Positions 9,242 through 18,059 of a stretch of 64,000 nucleotides of DNA are shown piece by piece (position 1 is the stretch's first letter; every line of letters begins with the position of its first letter). Origin of the DNA: Haemophilus parainfluenzae (GTDB lineage: Bacteria > Pseudomonadota > Gammaproteobacteria > Enterobacterales > Pasteurellaceae); NCBI RefSeq assembly GCF_014931415.1, contig NZ_CP063121.1:1550001-1614000 (forward strand), read 5' to 3'. The notes under the pieces were generated by a model, which was not told where the DNA came from, made no database searches, and worked only from the letters and a program-made list of their open reading frames with translations. Both the position numbers and the translations under genes were made by a program.

Positions 9242-10549
9242 TCAGCCAACCCAAACGAACTTGGCTACAAACAGTAAAGACACTACCCATACAGGGGCAT
9301 TGACCTCGCGTATTCTACCTGTACAAGCCTTCATAACGCAATAGCTAATAAAACCAAATGCGATACCTTCAGTTATAGAATAGGTAAATGGCATCATCGC
9401 TGCGGTGATAAAAGCAGGCGTTGCTTCAGTTAAATCATCCCAGTGTACACGAATAAGACTGGATGCCATTAAAATCCCCACATAAACTAAAGCTCCAGCT
9501 GTTGCATAAGCTGGTACGACACTAGCTAGTGGCGAGAAGAAAATAGTAAGTAAGAATAAAACCCCGACTGTTACTGCTGTTAAACCTGTTCTACCACCGA
9601 CAGAAACACCTGCACCACTTTCAATATAGGTACTGATCGCTGAGGTTCCAATATAGGAACCAACAACGGCACTCACGCTATCCACATAAAGGGCTTGTTT
9701 CATTTTCGGGAAGCGACCTTTTTCATCGCTAAAGCCCGCTTTATCAGTCACGCCTAATAAGGTGCCTGATGAGTCAAATAGGTTTACTAATAAGAATGAG
9801 AAAATGATGCCGAGTAATGCCGTGTCTAAAGCACCGGTAATATCCACTTTACCCACAACTGCACCTAAACTTGGTGGCATAGAAACAATGCCGTGGAAAG
9901 TGACTTGATCATCAACTAAAAGTGCTAATCCAGTCACTACCGCGATAGAAATTAAGACCCCAGAGAAAATATTACGAGCAGCTAAAACTACGATAATGAA
10001 GAAACCTAATACGCCAAGCAGAATTTTCGGATCATGTAAATTACCTAATGCCACTAAGGTCGCGGGATTCGCTACAACTAACCCCATATTTTTAAAGCCA
10101 ATTAACGCAATAAAAAAGCCTATGCCAGCACCAATTCCCACGCGCAGTGAAAGCGGAATAGAAGCCATTAACCAATAACGGATTTGGAATAGGGTGAGAA
10201 CAAATAAACCAATCGAGCCCCAGAAAATGGTGCCCATGCCCACTTCCCAAGAATAACCAAGCTTGCCAACGACTACATAAGCAAAGAACGCATTGAGTCC
10301 CATCGCTGGTGCAAGTGCGATAGGTAAATTACTGAATAACCCCATCGCAATGGTGCCGAGCGCGGCAATTAAACAAGTCGTCACGAAAACAACTTGTTTA
10401 TCCATTCCCGCATCACCTAATACGGATGGGTTCACAAACACGATGTACACCATGGTAAAGAAGGTGGTGATACCAGCGATAATTTCGGTTTTGGTGGTAC
10501 TGCCCTTTTCTTTAATGGAAAAAAGACGTTCAAGTAAAGATTGTTGCAT
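9242..10549 (-). CDS. NCS2/AzgA family purine permease
   Basis: This 435-residue inner-membrane protein has about 12-14 hydrophobic segments and belongs to the AzgA branch of the NCS2 nucleobase:proton symporters. The family signature is visible in LAPAMGLNAFFAYVVV and in GTSAISTYIESGAGVSVGGR. In E. coli this branch includes adenine permeases (AdeP, AdeQ) and guanine/hypoxanthine permeases (GhxP, GhxQ); I cannot tell these specificities apart from the sequence. The gene begins 20 bases after the usg-like gene on the same strand and may share its transcript. Confidence 0.88.
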   Translation of the reverse strand: MQQSLLERLFSIKEKGSTTKTEIIAGITTFFTMVYIVFVNPSVLGDAGMDKQVVFVTTCLIAALGTIAMGLFSNLPIALAPAMGLNAFFAYVVVGKLGYSWEVGMGTIFWGSIGLFVLTLFQIRYWLMASIPLSLRVGIGAGIGFFIALIGFKNMGLVVANPATLVALGNLHDPKILLGVLGFFIIVVLAARNIFSGVLISIAVVTGLALLVDDQVTFHGIVSMPPSLGAVVGKVDITGALDTALLGIIFSFLLVNLFDSSGTLLGVTDKAGFSDEKGRFPKMKQALYVDSVSAVVGSYIGTSAISTYIESGAGVSVGGRTGLTAVTVGVLFLLTIFFSPLASVVPAYATAGALVYVGILMASSLIRVHWDDLTEATPAFITAAMMPFTYSITEGIAFGFISYCVMKACTGRIREVNAPVWVVSLLFVAKFVWVG

Positions 10550-10569
10550 GGTTTTTCCCTTAACTTAAA

Positions 10570-11523
10570 TTAATAACCTTGGTGATAAATCGATTCAAGT
10601 AATTTCACACCTAATAAGGCGATATTGAAACGTTGCTCATCGGCAACTGTCCAAAATTCGACGCCATTTTCAACCGCACTTTGTTGGCTAAGATGCAATT
10701 TTACGCTATCTTCACCATTTTCGTTTTCACCGTTAATCACGGGGGTAACAAGGCTATCGTTTAATTCAATCAATTCGCTTTGTTGTGGTTGGAAATCAAA
10801 TTCATAATCTGAAAGTGCGGTCACTTTTTGTGCCATGCCGTAGAATACAGGCACTTGAATTTGATGGAAAATGACACAGTCTAACTGTGGGAAGATTTTT
10901 TGCAATTGCAGATTTAAATTAGCGGCTTGTTGTGGAAATACATCAAAAGCAAAACGGGTTTCACCTTCTTCCAATGGCATACCATTCAGTAAACGAGCAG
11001 TTTGACCCGCAAGTTTATTTACGGTTTCACCATCTGTATAAGAAGCGGGTAAAAGTGACGTTGCAAAGACTTGAGTTAAATTCGTTTGTTGAATGATTGG
11101 TAGTAGAGATAAGGCTAATTGACTCACTTGCGGATCGGGTAAACTCACAATGTTACGTTGTCTTAATTCAGTCAGATTTTCTTCATTAATTGTAGGGACC
11201 ACAACAGGAACATCAGACAATGCTGAGCAAATTCCTTTTAAATCAATCACGACACAGCCACTTTCTGCGGCTTGTGCTAATAAAGGAGCTTGATCAATTT
11301 GGCCTGCGAAGAAAAGATAATTAACGCTATTCCACTCAATCTCATCAGTGGCTAATTGAGCAACCGCTTTATTGCGAAAACGTACCGCTTGCTCTTCTTC
11401 AAAAGGATAAATTTCTACGATAGAAATCTTGCCAACATCTAGTTCACTTTGTTCAAGGGCTTCGGCAATTTTTTCACATAGATCAAATTCTGCTGCAATA
11501 GCAATATTTAGGCTTGCGTCCAT
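10570..11523 (-). CDS. Usg-like protein, aspartate-semialdehyde dehydrogenase family without the catalytic cysteine
   Basis: This 317-residue protein has the fold of aspartate-semialdehyde dehydrogenases and most resembles the Usg branch of enterobacteria. In true dehydrogenases the catalytic cysteine sits in an NPNCST-type motif; here the equivalent stretch reads DPQVSQ followed by LALSLLPI, so the cysteine is valine. An N-terminal Rossmann-like segment (LNIAIAAEFDLCEKIAEAL) is recognisable but lacks a classic GxxGxxG. It is therefore unlikely to make aspartate semialdehyde, and no function is known for the Usg branch. It may share a transcript with the purine permease downstream. Confidence 0.7.
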   Translation of the reverse strand: MDASLNIAIAAEFDLCEKIAEALEQSELDVGKISIVEIYPFEEEQAVRFRNKAVAQLATDEIEWNSVNYLFFAGQIDQAPLLAQAAESGCVVIDLKGICSALSDVPVVVPTINEENLTELRQRNIVSLPDPQVSQLALSLLPIIQQTNLTQVFATSLLPASYTDGETVNKLAGQTARLLNGMPLEEGETRFAFDVFPQQAANLNLQLQKIFPQLDCVIFHQIQVPVFYGMAQKVTALSDYEFDFQPQQSELIELNDSLVTPVINGENENGEDSVKLHLSQQSAVENGVEFWTVADEQRFNIALLGVKLLESIYHQGY

Positions 11524-11599
11524 TTTTCTCTCCGCTGTAAAATGTTCTGAACCGATTCATTCTACAGAAAAAAGATGCATAAATACATAAGGAAATCAG

Positions 11600-12079
11600 A
11601 TGACACCGGCAATTGATTTACTAAAGAAAAATAAAATTCCTTTTACTCTCCATACTTATGATCATGACCCTAACAATACGCATTTTGGCGATGAAGCCGC
11701 TGAAAAACTTGGGCTTGATCCGCACCAATCCTTTAAAACACTTTTAGTCGCTGAAAATGGTGATCAGAAAAAATTAGCGTGTTTTGTACTTTCCACGGCA
11801 AATATGTTGAGTTTAAAGAAAGCGGCAAAATCCATTGGTGTAAAAAAAGTTGAAATGGCCGATAAAGATGCGGCACAAAAAAGCACGGGATATTTAGTCG
11901 GTGGCATTAGCCCATTAGGTCAAAAGAAACGGGTAAAAACAGTAATAAATTCGACCGCACTTGAGTTTGATACGATTTTTGTTTCTGGTGGAAAACGTGG
12001 ATTAAGTGTTGAATTAGCGCCTCAAGATTTAGCTAAATTACTGAATGCCGAATTTGTCGATATTATTGACGAAGAATAG
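11600..12079 (+). CDS. ybaK: Cys-tRNA(Pro)/Cys-tRNA(Cys) deacylase YbaK
   Basis: YbaK hydrolyses Cys-tRNA(Pro) formed by mistake by prolyl-tRNA synthetase. The 159-residue product is nearly the length of H. influenzae YbaK, whose structure is known. The conserved lysine essential for activity is Lys46 (SFKTLLV), and [14 protein letters not shown] forms the family's glycine-rich segment. The start ATG at 11600 has AAGGAA upstream. An uptake signal lies in frame near codon 119. The gene is monocistronic and divergent from the usg-like gene. Confidence 0.93.
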   Translation: MTPAIDLLKKNKIPFTLHTYDHDPNNTHFGDEAAEKLGLDPHQSFKTLLVAENGDQKKLACFVLSTANMLSLKKAAKSIGVKKVEMADKDAAQKSTGYLVGGISPLGQKKRVKTVINSTALEFDTIFVSGGKRGLSVELAPQDLAKLLNAEFVDIIDEE

Positions 12080-12088
12080 AAAAAGAAA

Positions 12089-12116
12089 AGCCCGAATGAA
12101 TCGGGCTATCTTTTTT
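12089..12116. terminator. Bidirectional terminator between ybaK and fabA
   Basis: AGCCCGA (12089-12095) pairs with TCGGGCT (12101-12107). A T tract follows on the plus strand for ybaK, and the minus strand reads TTTTCTTTTT after the stem, so it can also end fabA. Confidence 0.85.
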
Positions 12117-12137
12117 ATGATGTTGTGTTTATTTAAA

Positions 12138-12671
12138 TTAGAAACTTGATGTATCTTGGAATAAGCCAACTTTTAAATCAGTTGCGGTGTAGATAACGCG
12201 ACCATCTACTTCCACTTCACCGTCAGCCATTCCCATCACTAATTTGCGATTAATTACGCGTTTCATATTGATGCGGTAAACCACTTTTTTCGCAGTTGGT
12301 AAGATTTGTCCGGTAAATTTCACTTCACCAACGCCTAATGCACGGCCTTTACCTTTACCGCCTACCCAGCCAAGGAAAAAACCGACTAATTGCCACATCG
12401 CATCTAAACCTAAGCAGCCAGGCATGACTGGGTCACCAATAAAGTGGCAACCGAAAAACGGTAAATCTGGATGAATATCTAATTCCGCTTCAATATACCC
12501 TTTACCAAACGCACCGCTGTCTTCGGTCATTTTTACAATACGATCCATCATCAACATCGTTGGTGCTGGAAGTTGCGGGCCTTCTTTACCAAATAATTCA
12601 CCACGACCAGAAGCTAATAAATCTTCATAGGTGTAGCTGCTTTTAATGTTTGGTGTACAGGTGTTTTCCAT
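12138..12671 (-). CDS. fabA: 3-hydroxydecanoyl-ACP dehydratase/isomerase
   Basis: FabA dehydrates 3-hydroxydecanoyl-ACP and isomerises trans-2- to cis-3-decenoyl-ACP, the step that opens unsaturated fatty acid synthesis. The 177-residue hot-dog-fold protein carries the active-site segment [20 protein letters not shown], with catalytic His76 and Asp90. The neighbourhood (fabA beside a LonH protease gene and matP) is the same as in E. coli. A FabR-like palindrome lies about 83 bases upstream of the start codon, suggesting repression by FabR; FadR control is not evident to me. Confidence 0.95.
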   Translation of the reverse strand: MENTCTPNIKSSYTYEDLLASGRGELFGKEGPQLPAPTMLMMDRIVKMTEDSGAFGKGYIEAELDIHPDLPFFGCHFIGDPVMPGCLGLDAMWQLVGFFLGWVGGKGKGRALGVGEVKFTGQILPTAKKVVYRINMKRVINRKLVMGMADGEVEVDGRVIYTATDLKVGLFQDTSSF

Positions 12672-12753
12672 TTTTTATTTCCTTGTATATATAGTTTTGC
12701 TTGGTTATAACCAATAAGCAAGAATTCTATGGGGATTTATAAGAAATGTAAAC

Positions 12754-12771
12754 AGCGAACACTTGTTAGCT
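12754..12771. promoter_or_regulatory. Candidate FabR operator upstream of fabA
   Basis: AGCGAACACTTGTTAGCT is an 18-base near-palindrome (AGCnAACA and TGTTnGCT arms) resembling the E. coli FabR site AGCGTACA-N2-TGTACGCT. It lies 83-100 bases upstream of the fabA start, in the gap after the lonH-like terminator. The match is by eye, and FabR itself is not in the window. Confidence 0.5.
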
Positions 12772-12804
12772 CAACTTGTCGGATCAGTCAGTGAAATTAA
12801 GATA

Positions 12805-12832
12805 AAAGAAAAGCGAACACAAGGTTCGCTTT
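12805..12832 (-). terminator. Terminator of the lonH-like gene
   Basis: AAAGCGAAC (12810-12818) pairs with GTTCGCTTT (12824-12832) around a 5-base loop. On the minus strand it is followed by a TTTTCTTTT tract, a few bases after the stop codon at 12839. Confidence 0.85.
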
Positions 12833-12838
12833 AAGAAA

Positions 12839-14641
12839 TTAAGATTTAAAGAAATCTAACCAGCTTTTTTTCGGCGTTTCCGAACGGAAAGCAATTCGAT
12901 TTTGAATTAGACGCGCAATAGGCTCTTTACCCTTCGCATATTCTTCTTTCTCTTCCAATAAATCGCGGCCAAATAGGATTTTAGCTGTTTGATAAATATC
13001 CTCGACTTGATAGATAAAGAACTGCTCATTTTTCACCGCCTCAACCACTTCATCAGATAAACTTAATTGCTGAATTGTTGTGGCAGGAATAATCACCCCT
13101 TGTTTACCCGTTAAACCACGACGTTGGCAAATGGTGAAAAAGCCTTCAATTTTATCATTGACTCCACCTACCGCATGCACCAAACCAAATTGATCAATGG
13201 TACCGGTAATCGCAATATTTTGCGGCAACGGCAAATCAGATAACGCGCTGACTAATACGGAGAAAATGGCTAAAGATGCACTGTCACCATCAATTTCACC
13301 ATAAGATTGTTCAAATACTAAAGAAGCTGAAAATGGTAATTGTGATGGCAACTCTAAGATACTGGCCAAGCACGCTTCAGAAATCATCATGCCTTTTCCA
13401 TGGAGATTGCCCGCTAATTCGTTTTTACGCTCCACATCCACGACTTCTCCATCACCAAACTGCACTAAACAACTGATACGAGAAGGTTCACCGAAACAAA
13501 CCGGTGTACCGGGATATTCAATCACTGATAAGCCATTAATCTGTCCTACAATTTCACCATTGGTTTCCACATAGATTTGTTCGTTGAGAATATCTGCATA
13601 AGTGCGTTCACGTAAAAAACCATGCTGTTCGTTCTTTTGTTTAAAAGCTTGCTCAAAATCAACCGCACTTAAGGTTTGTTTTTGTGACAACGTCGCGGCA
13701 TTAAGCAACATTTCTGTTGTTTTTAACGGTGAAATGTTAATTAAAAAGCGATCTTCACTCTCACGCACCAATAACTGATAGAGTTTATTTAATGCGGTTA
13801 AATCTAAATCAAGCTCATATTTTGAGGCTAATGTCAACACATAATTAGCCCAGTTTTCTTGTGATTTAGGTTGTGCAACAGAATAATAGCTTTCAATTTC
13901 CGCGTAATCAGCCAAGCTGTAAAGATCTTCTTCTAACTCACCTAAGGTCGCAATTTCAGTGCGATTGCCTAAAATCACCACTTTTAAATTAAGTGGATAA
14001 CTTGGAATGTCACAAGGCAAAGTTTTAAATGGATGCGCTGAATACCAATCAAAAGTTTGCGTTTGTAAAATATGTTTTAAACGTTGCCATAAATCAAATT
14101 GGCTTAGCATCGTTGCCGCACTTAAAATCAAAACACCACCATTGGCTTGATGCACTAAACCTGGCGTAAGCAAAATATCTTGCGAACTTGGGTGAACGCG
14201 CACACTACCAAAAAGGCTAAATTGATCGGCATGTAATGCCTTCAACACATCGCCTTGTGCGGCAAAATTATCCGCTAGTGATTGAGCGGGCTCAGTATAA
14301 ATACGAGGGAAAGAAAAAGAATCTCCCTGCTCAACCACATAATTCACCCCAAAAACTGACCGCTCTTTTGGCTGTTCTTGGCGAATAAGTTCTGCTAATA
14401 AATCAGCATATTCTGCTTGATCATCCGCTTTTAAAACCAACAAAGAACGACGAGGTTGTTTTAAGAATAAAGAAATCGCTTTTGCGGCATGTTTTTGTAA
14501 TGACCAAAAATCAGCCTTTTCAGCTGAAAGTTCAGTAATCGATAATTCTGGTTGTAAGGCTTGCCAATTTAAGGCTTGTTCCGAAGATGTTGGAGTCACG
14601 ACATATCTCGCTTTAATTAAATTGGTGGTATTATCGCACAC
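12839..14641 (-). CDS. LonH-type (YcbZ) ATP-dependent protease-like protein
   Basis: This 600-residue protein belongs to the Lon-related YcbZ/LonH group. The C-terminal protease domain is intact: catalytic Ser454 in YGEIDGDSAS and Lys497 in VNDKIEG, 43 residues apart as in Lon. The N-terminal part is AAA-like but shows no clear Walker A motif. The start is a GTG at 14641 with AGGG upstream; no better ATG is near. In E. coli the homologue lies between matP and fabA exactly as here. Cellular substrates are not established. matP is divergent. Confidence 0.88.
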   Translation of the reverse strand: MCDNTTNLIKARYVVTPTSSEQALNWQALQPELSITELSAEKADFWSLQKHAAKAISLFLKQPRRSLLVLKADDQAEYADLLAELIRQEQPKERSVFGVNYVVEQGDSFSFPRIYTEPAQSLADNFAAQGDVLKALHADQFSLFGSVRVHPSSQDILLTPGLVHQANGGVLILSAATMLSQFDLWQRLKHILQTQTFDWYSAHPFKTLPCDIPSYPLNLKVVILGNRTEIATLGELEEDLYSLADYAEIESYYSVAQPKSQENWANYVLTLASKYELDLDLTALNKLYQLLVRESEDRFLINISPLKTTEMLLNAATLSQKQTLSAVDFEQAFKQKNEQHGFLRERTYADILNEQIYVETNGEIVGQINGLSVIEYPGTPVCFGEPSRISCLVQFGDGEVVDVERKNELAGNLHGKGMMISEACLASILELPSQLPFSASLVFEQSYGEIDGDSASLAIFSVLVSALSDLPLPQNIAITGTIDQFGLVHAVGGVNDKIEGFFTICQRRGLTGKQGVIIPATTIQQLSLSDEVVEAVKNEQFFIYQVEDIYQTAKILFGRDLLEEKEEYAKGKEPIARLIQNRIAFRSETPKKSWLDFFKS

Positions 14642-14711
14642 TTCACCCTGAGTGAAAATCCGTTATAAAAATCTACTGGAAAATTTTGTTTAAAGCGCGT
14701 ATATTTATGAG

Positions 14712-14724
14712 GTTACCACGTCAC
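14712..14724. promoter_or_regulatory. Degenerate matS-like site upstream of matP
   Basis: GTTACCACGTCAC matches the E. coli matS consensus GTGACRNYGTCAC at 11 of 13 positions and lies 20 bases before the matP start, between matP and the divergent lonH-like gene. Self-regulation by MatP is an inference only. Confidence 0.3.
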
Positions 14725-14743
14725 TAAAAAGTATAATAAAACG

Positions 14744-15193
14744 ATGAAATATCAAAAATTAGAAAACCAAGAAGCAAACTGGAAATGGATTTATCTCATT
14801 CGCAAATATCGCGAAGGAGAAAAAATAACCCATTATGAAGAAAAAAGCTTAGAAGAAAGCAAAGTTCAAGAATTAATAGAATGTCAGAATTATCCTGAAA
14901 AAATCGAGGAATGGATTAAAAATCACCTTTCTCTTGATTTACCTATTAAGCTTGATCAGGCGATTCGAGCAAGACGTAAACGCTTTTTTAATGCAGAAAA
15001 ACAAACAACGAAGAAGAAATCTATTGATTTAGAATACGGCGTTTGGCTTCGTTTGTCTAAATATTCACGAAAAATGAAAATGACACTTTCTGAAACCATC
15101 ACCTATATGATTGATGAACGTGAAAGCAAAGCATTATATGAAAGTCAAATGACGGCGATGAAAGCCGGTTTAAAAAACTTGCTCAATAAATAA
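14744..15193 (+). CDS. matP: Macrodomain Ter organiser protein MatP
   Basis: MatP binds matS sites and condenses the replication terminus region, linking it to the divisome through ZapB in E. coli. The 149-residue product matches the family length (150) and starts MKYQKLENQEANWKWIYLIR, with an N-terminal four-helix bundle and a ribbon-helix-helix segment (LEYGVWLRLSKYSRKMKMTL and on) near residues 100-125. A C-terminal coiled segment follows. The gene order matP, lonH-like, fabA is conserved with E. coli. A terminator follows at 15201-15228. Confidence 0.93.
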   Translation: MKYQKLENQEANWKWIYLIRKYREGEKITHYEEKSLEESKVQELIECQNYPEKIEEWIKNHLSLDLPIKLDQAIRARRKRFFNAEKQTTKKKSIDLEYGVWLRLSKYSRKMKMTLSETITYMIDERESKALYESQMTAMKAGLKNLLNK

Positions 15194-15200
15194 AATGAAA

Positions 15201-15228
15201 AAAAGCCAAGACCGAAATCTTGGCTTTT
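15201..15228. terminator. Terminator of matP
   Basis: An 11-base perfect stem, AAAAGCCAAGA (15201-15211) with TCTTGGCTTTT (15218-15228), and a 6-base loop lie between convergent matP and the cspD-like gene. Both strands end in T-rich sequence. Confidence 0.85.
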
Positions 15229-15274
15229 GATTATGCTAAATAGAGAAGATTTTTGAAACGTTTTAGCGTTTCGC

Positions 15275-15484
15275 CTATTCCGCAATCGGAATAATTTTTG
15301 TGGCGTGAGATCCTTTGTCGCCGTGAATCACTTCAAATTGCACACGTTGCCCTGCTTTCAATGAACGGTAACCATCCATTTCAATTGCTGAATAATGTGC
15401 AAAGATGTCTGTATCCACGCCTTCTGCAGAAATAAACCCAAATCCTTTTGCGTTGTTAAACCATTTTACTACACCAATTTCCAT
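15275..15484 (-). CDS. cspD: Cold-shock domain protein (CspD-like)
   Basis: This encodes a 69-residue cold-shock domain protein that binds single-stranded nucleic acid. The RNP1 motif KGFGFI (residues 13-18) and the RNP2-like stretch DIFAHYSAI are present. The sequence is closest to the CspD type, which in E. coli inhibits replication in stationary phase, but the Csp family is hard to subdivide and Haemophilus has few members, so it may act more generally. The start ATG at 15484 is preceded by AGAGGTCTACT. An untranslated leader of unknown length fills 15485-15632; I see no clear structure in it. Confidence 0.85.
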   Translation of the reverse strand: MEIGVVKWFNNAKGFGFISAEGVDTDIFAHYSAIEMDGYRSLKAGQRVQFEVIHGDKGSHATKIIPIAE

Positions 15485-15632
15485 AGTAGACCTCTATTAG
15501 GCTTCGCCCTTAATACTTAAAAACAATAAGACTCATGCCTTATCACCTCAATTGGAAATATATTCAAACATTTTATTTTTTTATGCAACAAGGAAACTTT
15601 AAAAATGATACATTGATCACAAAAATTTTTAT

Positions 15633-15797
15633 TTATTTACTTGCAGAATTCTCTTTTTCATCTTTTTGATGAATTTCACGCAATGCTTTTGCCACAATTT
15701 GAATGGCCTCACCGCTGCTAATTCCTTGTGCCATTAATTCCTGAATTTGTTCTACTGCTTTTTGTTGCTGTTCGTGGGTTAAATTAATATCTAACAT
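15633..15797 (-). CDS. yoaH: UPF0181 family protein YoaH
   Basis: This is a short gene of 54 codons. The product contains [20 protein letters not shown] followed by [16 protein letters not shown], which matches E. coli YoaH (UPF0181) closely. The function is unknown. The ATG at 15797 lies 12 bases after the truC stop, so the gene is probably the last of a yqcC-truC-yoaH operon. The C-terminus is short, charged and variable. The start has only a weak AGAAAAAATC ribosome site. Confidence 0.85.
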   Translation of the reverse strand: MLDINLTHEQQQKAVEQIQELMAQGISSGEAIQIVAKALREIHQKDEKENSASK

Positions 15798-15809
15798 GAT
15801 TTTTTCTCA

Positions 15810-16526
15810 TTAAATAGACCAATTAAATAATTCTATCACTTTCATCCATTGCTCATCTAAACCAGCTTTAATTTCTATTCTTGTTGAATAAATAGGATGT
15901 TCAAAAATAAGTGTATCGGCATGTAAAAATAAACGCTGACAGCCTGAATGTTCCGTCAATGCACGATTTTGATGTAAATCACCATATTGTGTATCCCCTA
16001 AAATAGGATGAAAGATATGTTTCATGTGACGTCGTAACTGATGTTTTCTGCCTGTTTGGGGAGTTAGCTTTACTAAGGAGTATCTGGTGGTTTGATAACG
16101 CCCTGCCGCATAAGGCATTTCCACAATGTTTAAGCCTTCATAATCCGTCACAGCATCTTGTGGTGCTTTATCTTCTTGAGCAAACTTATCTGCAATCTTA
16201 TCTAATTGGATTTTAAGAGGATAATCAATCTGCCCTTTTCCTTGCAAATACCCTCGCACAATCGCCAAATAAGATTTTTGCACTGTTTTCTGTTCAAATT
16301 GCTGACACATTAAATTTGCGATTTCACTATTTAAGGCAAATAGCAATACACCTGATGTGGGGCGATCTAATCGATGAATAGGAAAAACGTGTTGCCCGAT
16401 TTGATCACGTAAAGTTTGCATCACAAATTGCGTTTCGTGTGTATCAAGCCAACTACGATGCACCAACATGCCCGCAGGTTTATTGACGGCGACAAGATAT
16501 TCGTCTTGATATAAGATTTCTAACAT
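15810..16526 (-). CDS. truC: tRNA pseudouridine(65) synthase TruC
   Basis: TruC converts U65 in the T-stem of certain tRNAs to pseudouridine. The 238-residue protein is of the RluA family, with the catalytic motif HRLDRPTSG (Asp54) and QTGRKHQLRRHMKH. It lacks an N-terminal S4 domain, as expected for TruC. It starts one base after the yqcC stop, the same yqcC-truC pairing seen in E. coli. The downstream neighbour is yoaH. Confidence 0.92.
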   Translation of the reverse strand: MLEILYQDEYLVAVNKPAGMLVHRSWLDTHETQFVMQTLRDQIGQHVFPIHRLDRPTSGVLLFALNSEIANLMCQQFEQKTVQKSYLAIVRGYLQGKGQIDYPLKIQLDKIADKFAQEDKAPQDAVTDYEGLNIVEMPYAAGRYQTTRYSLVKLTPQTGRKHQLRRHMKHIFHPILGDTQYGDLHQNRALTEHSGCQRLFLHADTLIFEHPIYSTRIEIKAGLDEQWMKVIELFNWSI

Positions 16527-16847
16527 TTATTGATTTTGTAATAAGGCTTCTAATTCACGTAACGGTGTTAATAATTCAACTAAGAAATCTTCTTCCGCTT
16601 CTTTAAATGCTTCCTCTAAATAAGGTGATACCGCAATTTTTGAGGGTAACTCAGCGCCACTTTCAAGTAAGGCAAACATTCTTGGGATGAAAATCCATTG
16701 CAACCATTCTTCTGGTGACATGGTATCAATAGCAAAAGGCTCTTCACTTAAAAAAGCATCTTGCGAAGGAGGAACGGCTTGCCATAAATCAAGTTTTTGC
16801 ATGGCGAGTTGTAATTGTTGAAGATGAAGTTTTGTTTGATTACGCAT
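16527..16847 (-). CDS. yqcC: YqcC family protein
   Basis: This 106-residue acidic helical protein belongs to the YqcC family (DUF446). The segment PFAIDTMSPEEWLQWIFIPR is highly characteristic. No biochemical function is known, but it is consistently encoded directly before truC, as here, suggesting a role with TruC or tRNA. The two genes abut (stop at 16527, start at 16526). Confidence 0.88.
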   Translation of the reverse strand: MRNQTKLHLQQLQLAMQKLDLWQAVPPSQDAFLSEEPFAIDTMSPEEWLQWIFIPRMFALLESGAELPSKIAVSPYLEEAFKEAEEDFLVELLTPLRELEALLQNQ

Positions 16848-16911
16848 GATTTTTCCTATTTATAAACAAGCGGCGTATTCTACGAGCATCAATTCATACT
16901 GTAAAGTGCGG

Positions 16912-17187
16912 TCAGTTTTCGCGATGAATAATCGAAAAGTCAGAATACTGTTTATCTTCAATATTATCCACTAAGACCCGTTCAACAGTTGCGGTTCTTG
17001 GCCCGACTTTTAACCAATTATAAAAATCCTGTAGTTGTTCGTCATTACCTTCGGCAACAATTTCCACGCTGCCATCGACACAATTTCTGACGGTGCCTTT
17101 AATGTCAATTCTCTCCGCTTCTTTCCAAGTAAAATAGCGAAATCCTACCCCTTGAACTCGACCATATACGACAAATCGTTTTGCCAT
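16912..17187 (-). CDS. acyP: Acylphosphatase
   Basis: This 91-residue enzyme hydrolyses acyl phosphates such as acetyl or carbamoyl phosphate. The catalytic residues are Arg17 (VQGVGFR) and Asn35 (VRNCVDGSV), both at the usual positions. A GGAG site precedes the ATG. The gene stands alone, divergent from yccT, with an uptake signal at each end (near 16905 and 17225). Confidence 0.93.
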   Translation of the reverse strand: MAKRFVVYGRVQGVGFRYFTWKEAERIDIKGTVRNCVDGSVEIVAEGNDEQLQDFYNWLKVGPRTATVERVLVDNIEDKQYSDFSIIHREN

Positions 17188-17308
17188 GATTTGCTCCTTT
17201 ATTACAAAAACTTTTTAAAAATTAACCGCACTTTCCTATTTCCATTTTTTAAAATTTAGCATAGCATTACAACCATCTAATTTCATTCAAAAAATAAAAG
17301 GAGTAATT

Positions 17309-17965
17309 ATGAAATTATGTAAGTTTGCATTAGGTGTTGTCGCCCTTGCTGTCAGTGCGAGCAGTTTTGCCGGCACGGTAACCACTTCATCAAACCTTGA
17401 GTTTCTTGCAATCAACGGCCAAAAAGCCAGTAAATCCCTTCTAAAAGAAAAAAAATCATTCAATGCAGAAGCTGACCAAACACAACAAGTTGTGGTACGT
17501 TTAGGTGAGATCGTGGGTACTGGTTCTAGCCAAGGACTTTTTGAATCTAATCCTATTATTGTAACCTTCAAAGGTACGGCTGATGATGTTGTGGTATCTG
17601 CAGAAAAAATTCGTTCTCAAGAAGATGGCGAAAAATTTAATGCACAACCACAAATTACCGTTAAAACAAAATCAGGTAATGTGATTGATGCTAAAATCGA
17701 TACTTTAAAACAAGAAGGTTTATTCCCATCAGCAAATATTGTTAACGATCTTGCTGAGTATAATGCATCTAATGCACCAGCAGCGGTTTCAGCTTTAGCA
17801 GCACCGACAGTAGGTATGATGCCTGCAGCGTCAGGAAAAGCAGCGAAAGGCAAAGTCGTTGTACAAGGTGAAAACGTTGCTGAACAACAATTACAATACT
17901 GGTTCCAACAAGCTGATAAAGAAACTCAAACTCGTTTCTTAAACTGGGCGAAAAAACAAAAATAA
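17309..17965 (+). CDS. yccT: YccT family (UPF0319) secreted protein
   Basis: This 218-residue protein has a clear Sec signal peptide (MKLCKFALGVVALAVSASSF, cut after SFA) and belongs to the YccT/UPF0319 (DUF2057) family. In E. coli the homologue has been described as a periplasmic inhibitor of curli assembly; no curli genes are expected in Haemophilus, so its role here is open. The alanine-rich region around residues 150-180 looks like a linker. An AAGGAG site precedes the ATG. The gene ends in a strong terminator, and yccS follows. Confidence 0.85.
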   Translation: MKLCKFALGVVALAVSASSFAGTVTTSSNLEFLAINGQKASKSLLKEKKSFNAEADQTQQVVVRLGEIVGTGSSQGLFESNPIIVTFKGTADDVVVSAEKIRSQEDGEKFNAQPQITVKTKSGNVIDAKIDTLKQEGLFPSANIVNDLAEYNASNAPAAVSALAAPTVGMMPAASGKAAKGKVVVQGENVAEQQLQYWFQQADKETQTRFLNWAKKQK

Positions 17966-17992
17966 GCGTTTTTTTACCGCACTTTGATAAGG

Positions 17993-18018
17993 AAGTGAGC
18001 TTTCCCGCTCACTTTTTT
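17993..18018 (+). terminator. Terminator of yccT
   Basis: AAGTGAGC (17993-18000) pairs with GCTCACTT (18007-18014), followed by TTTT. An uptake signal (17977) lies just before it. Confidence 0.85.
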
Positions 18019-18059
18019 ATCATCCAATTTTTAGTCACACAATAAGCAAGGATATCAAC

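Noticed and set aside
12705..12714. GGTTATAACC palindrome just upstream of fabA
   Set aside because: A 10-base palindrome in AT-rich DNA is weak evidence, and I know of no regulator with this site; the FabR-like site further upstream is stronger.
15255..15272. Hairpin GAAACG/CGTTTC after the cspD-like gene
   Set aside because: The minus strand after the stem is A-rich rather than T-rich, so it is not a normal terminator; the matP terminator next to it probably serves both genes.
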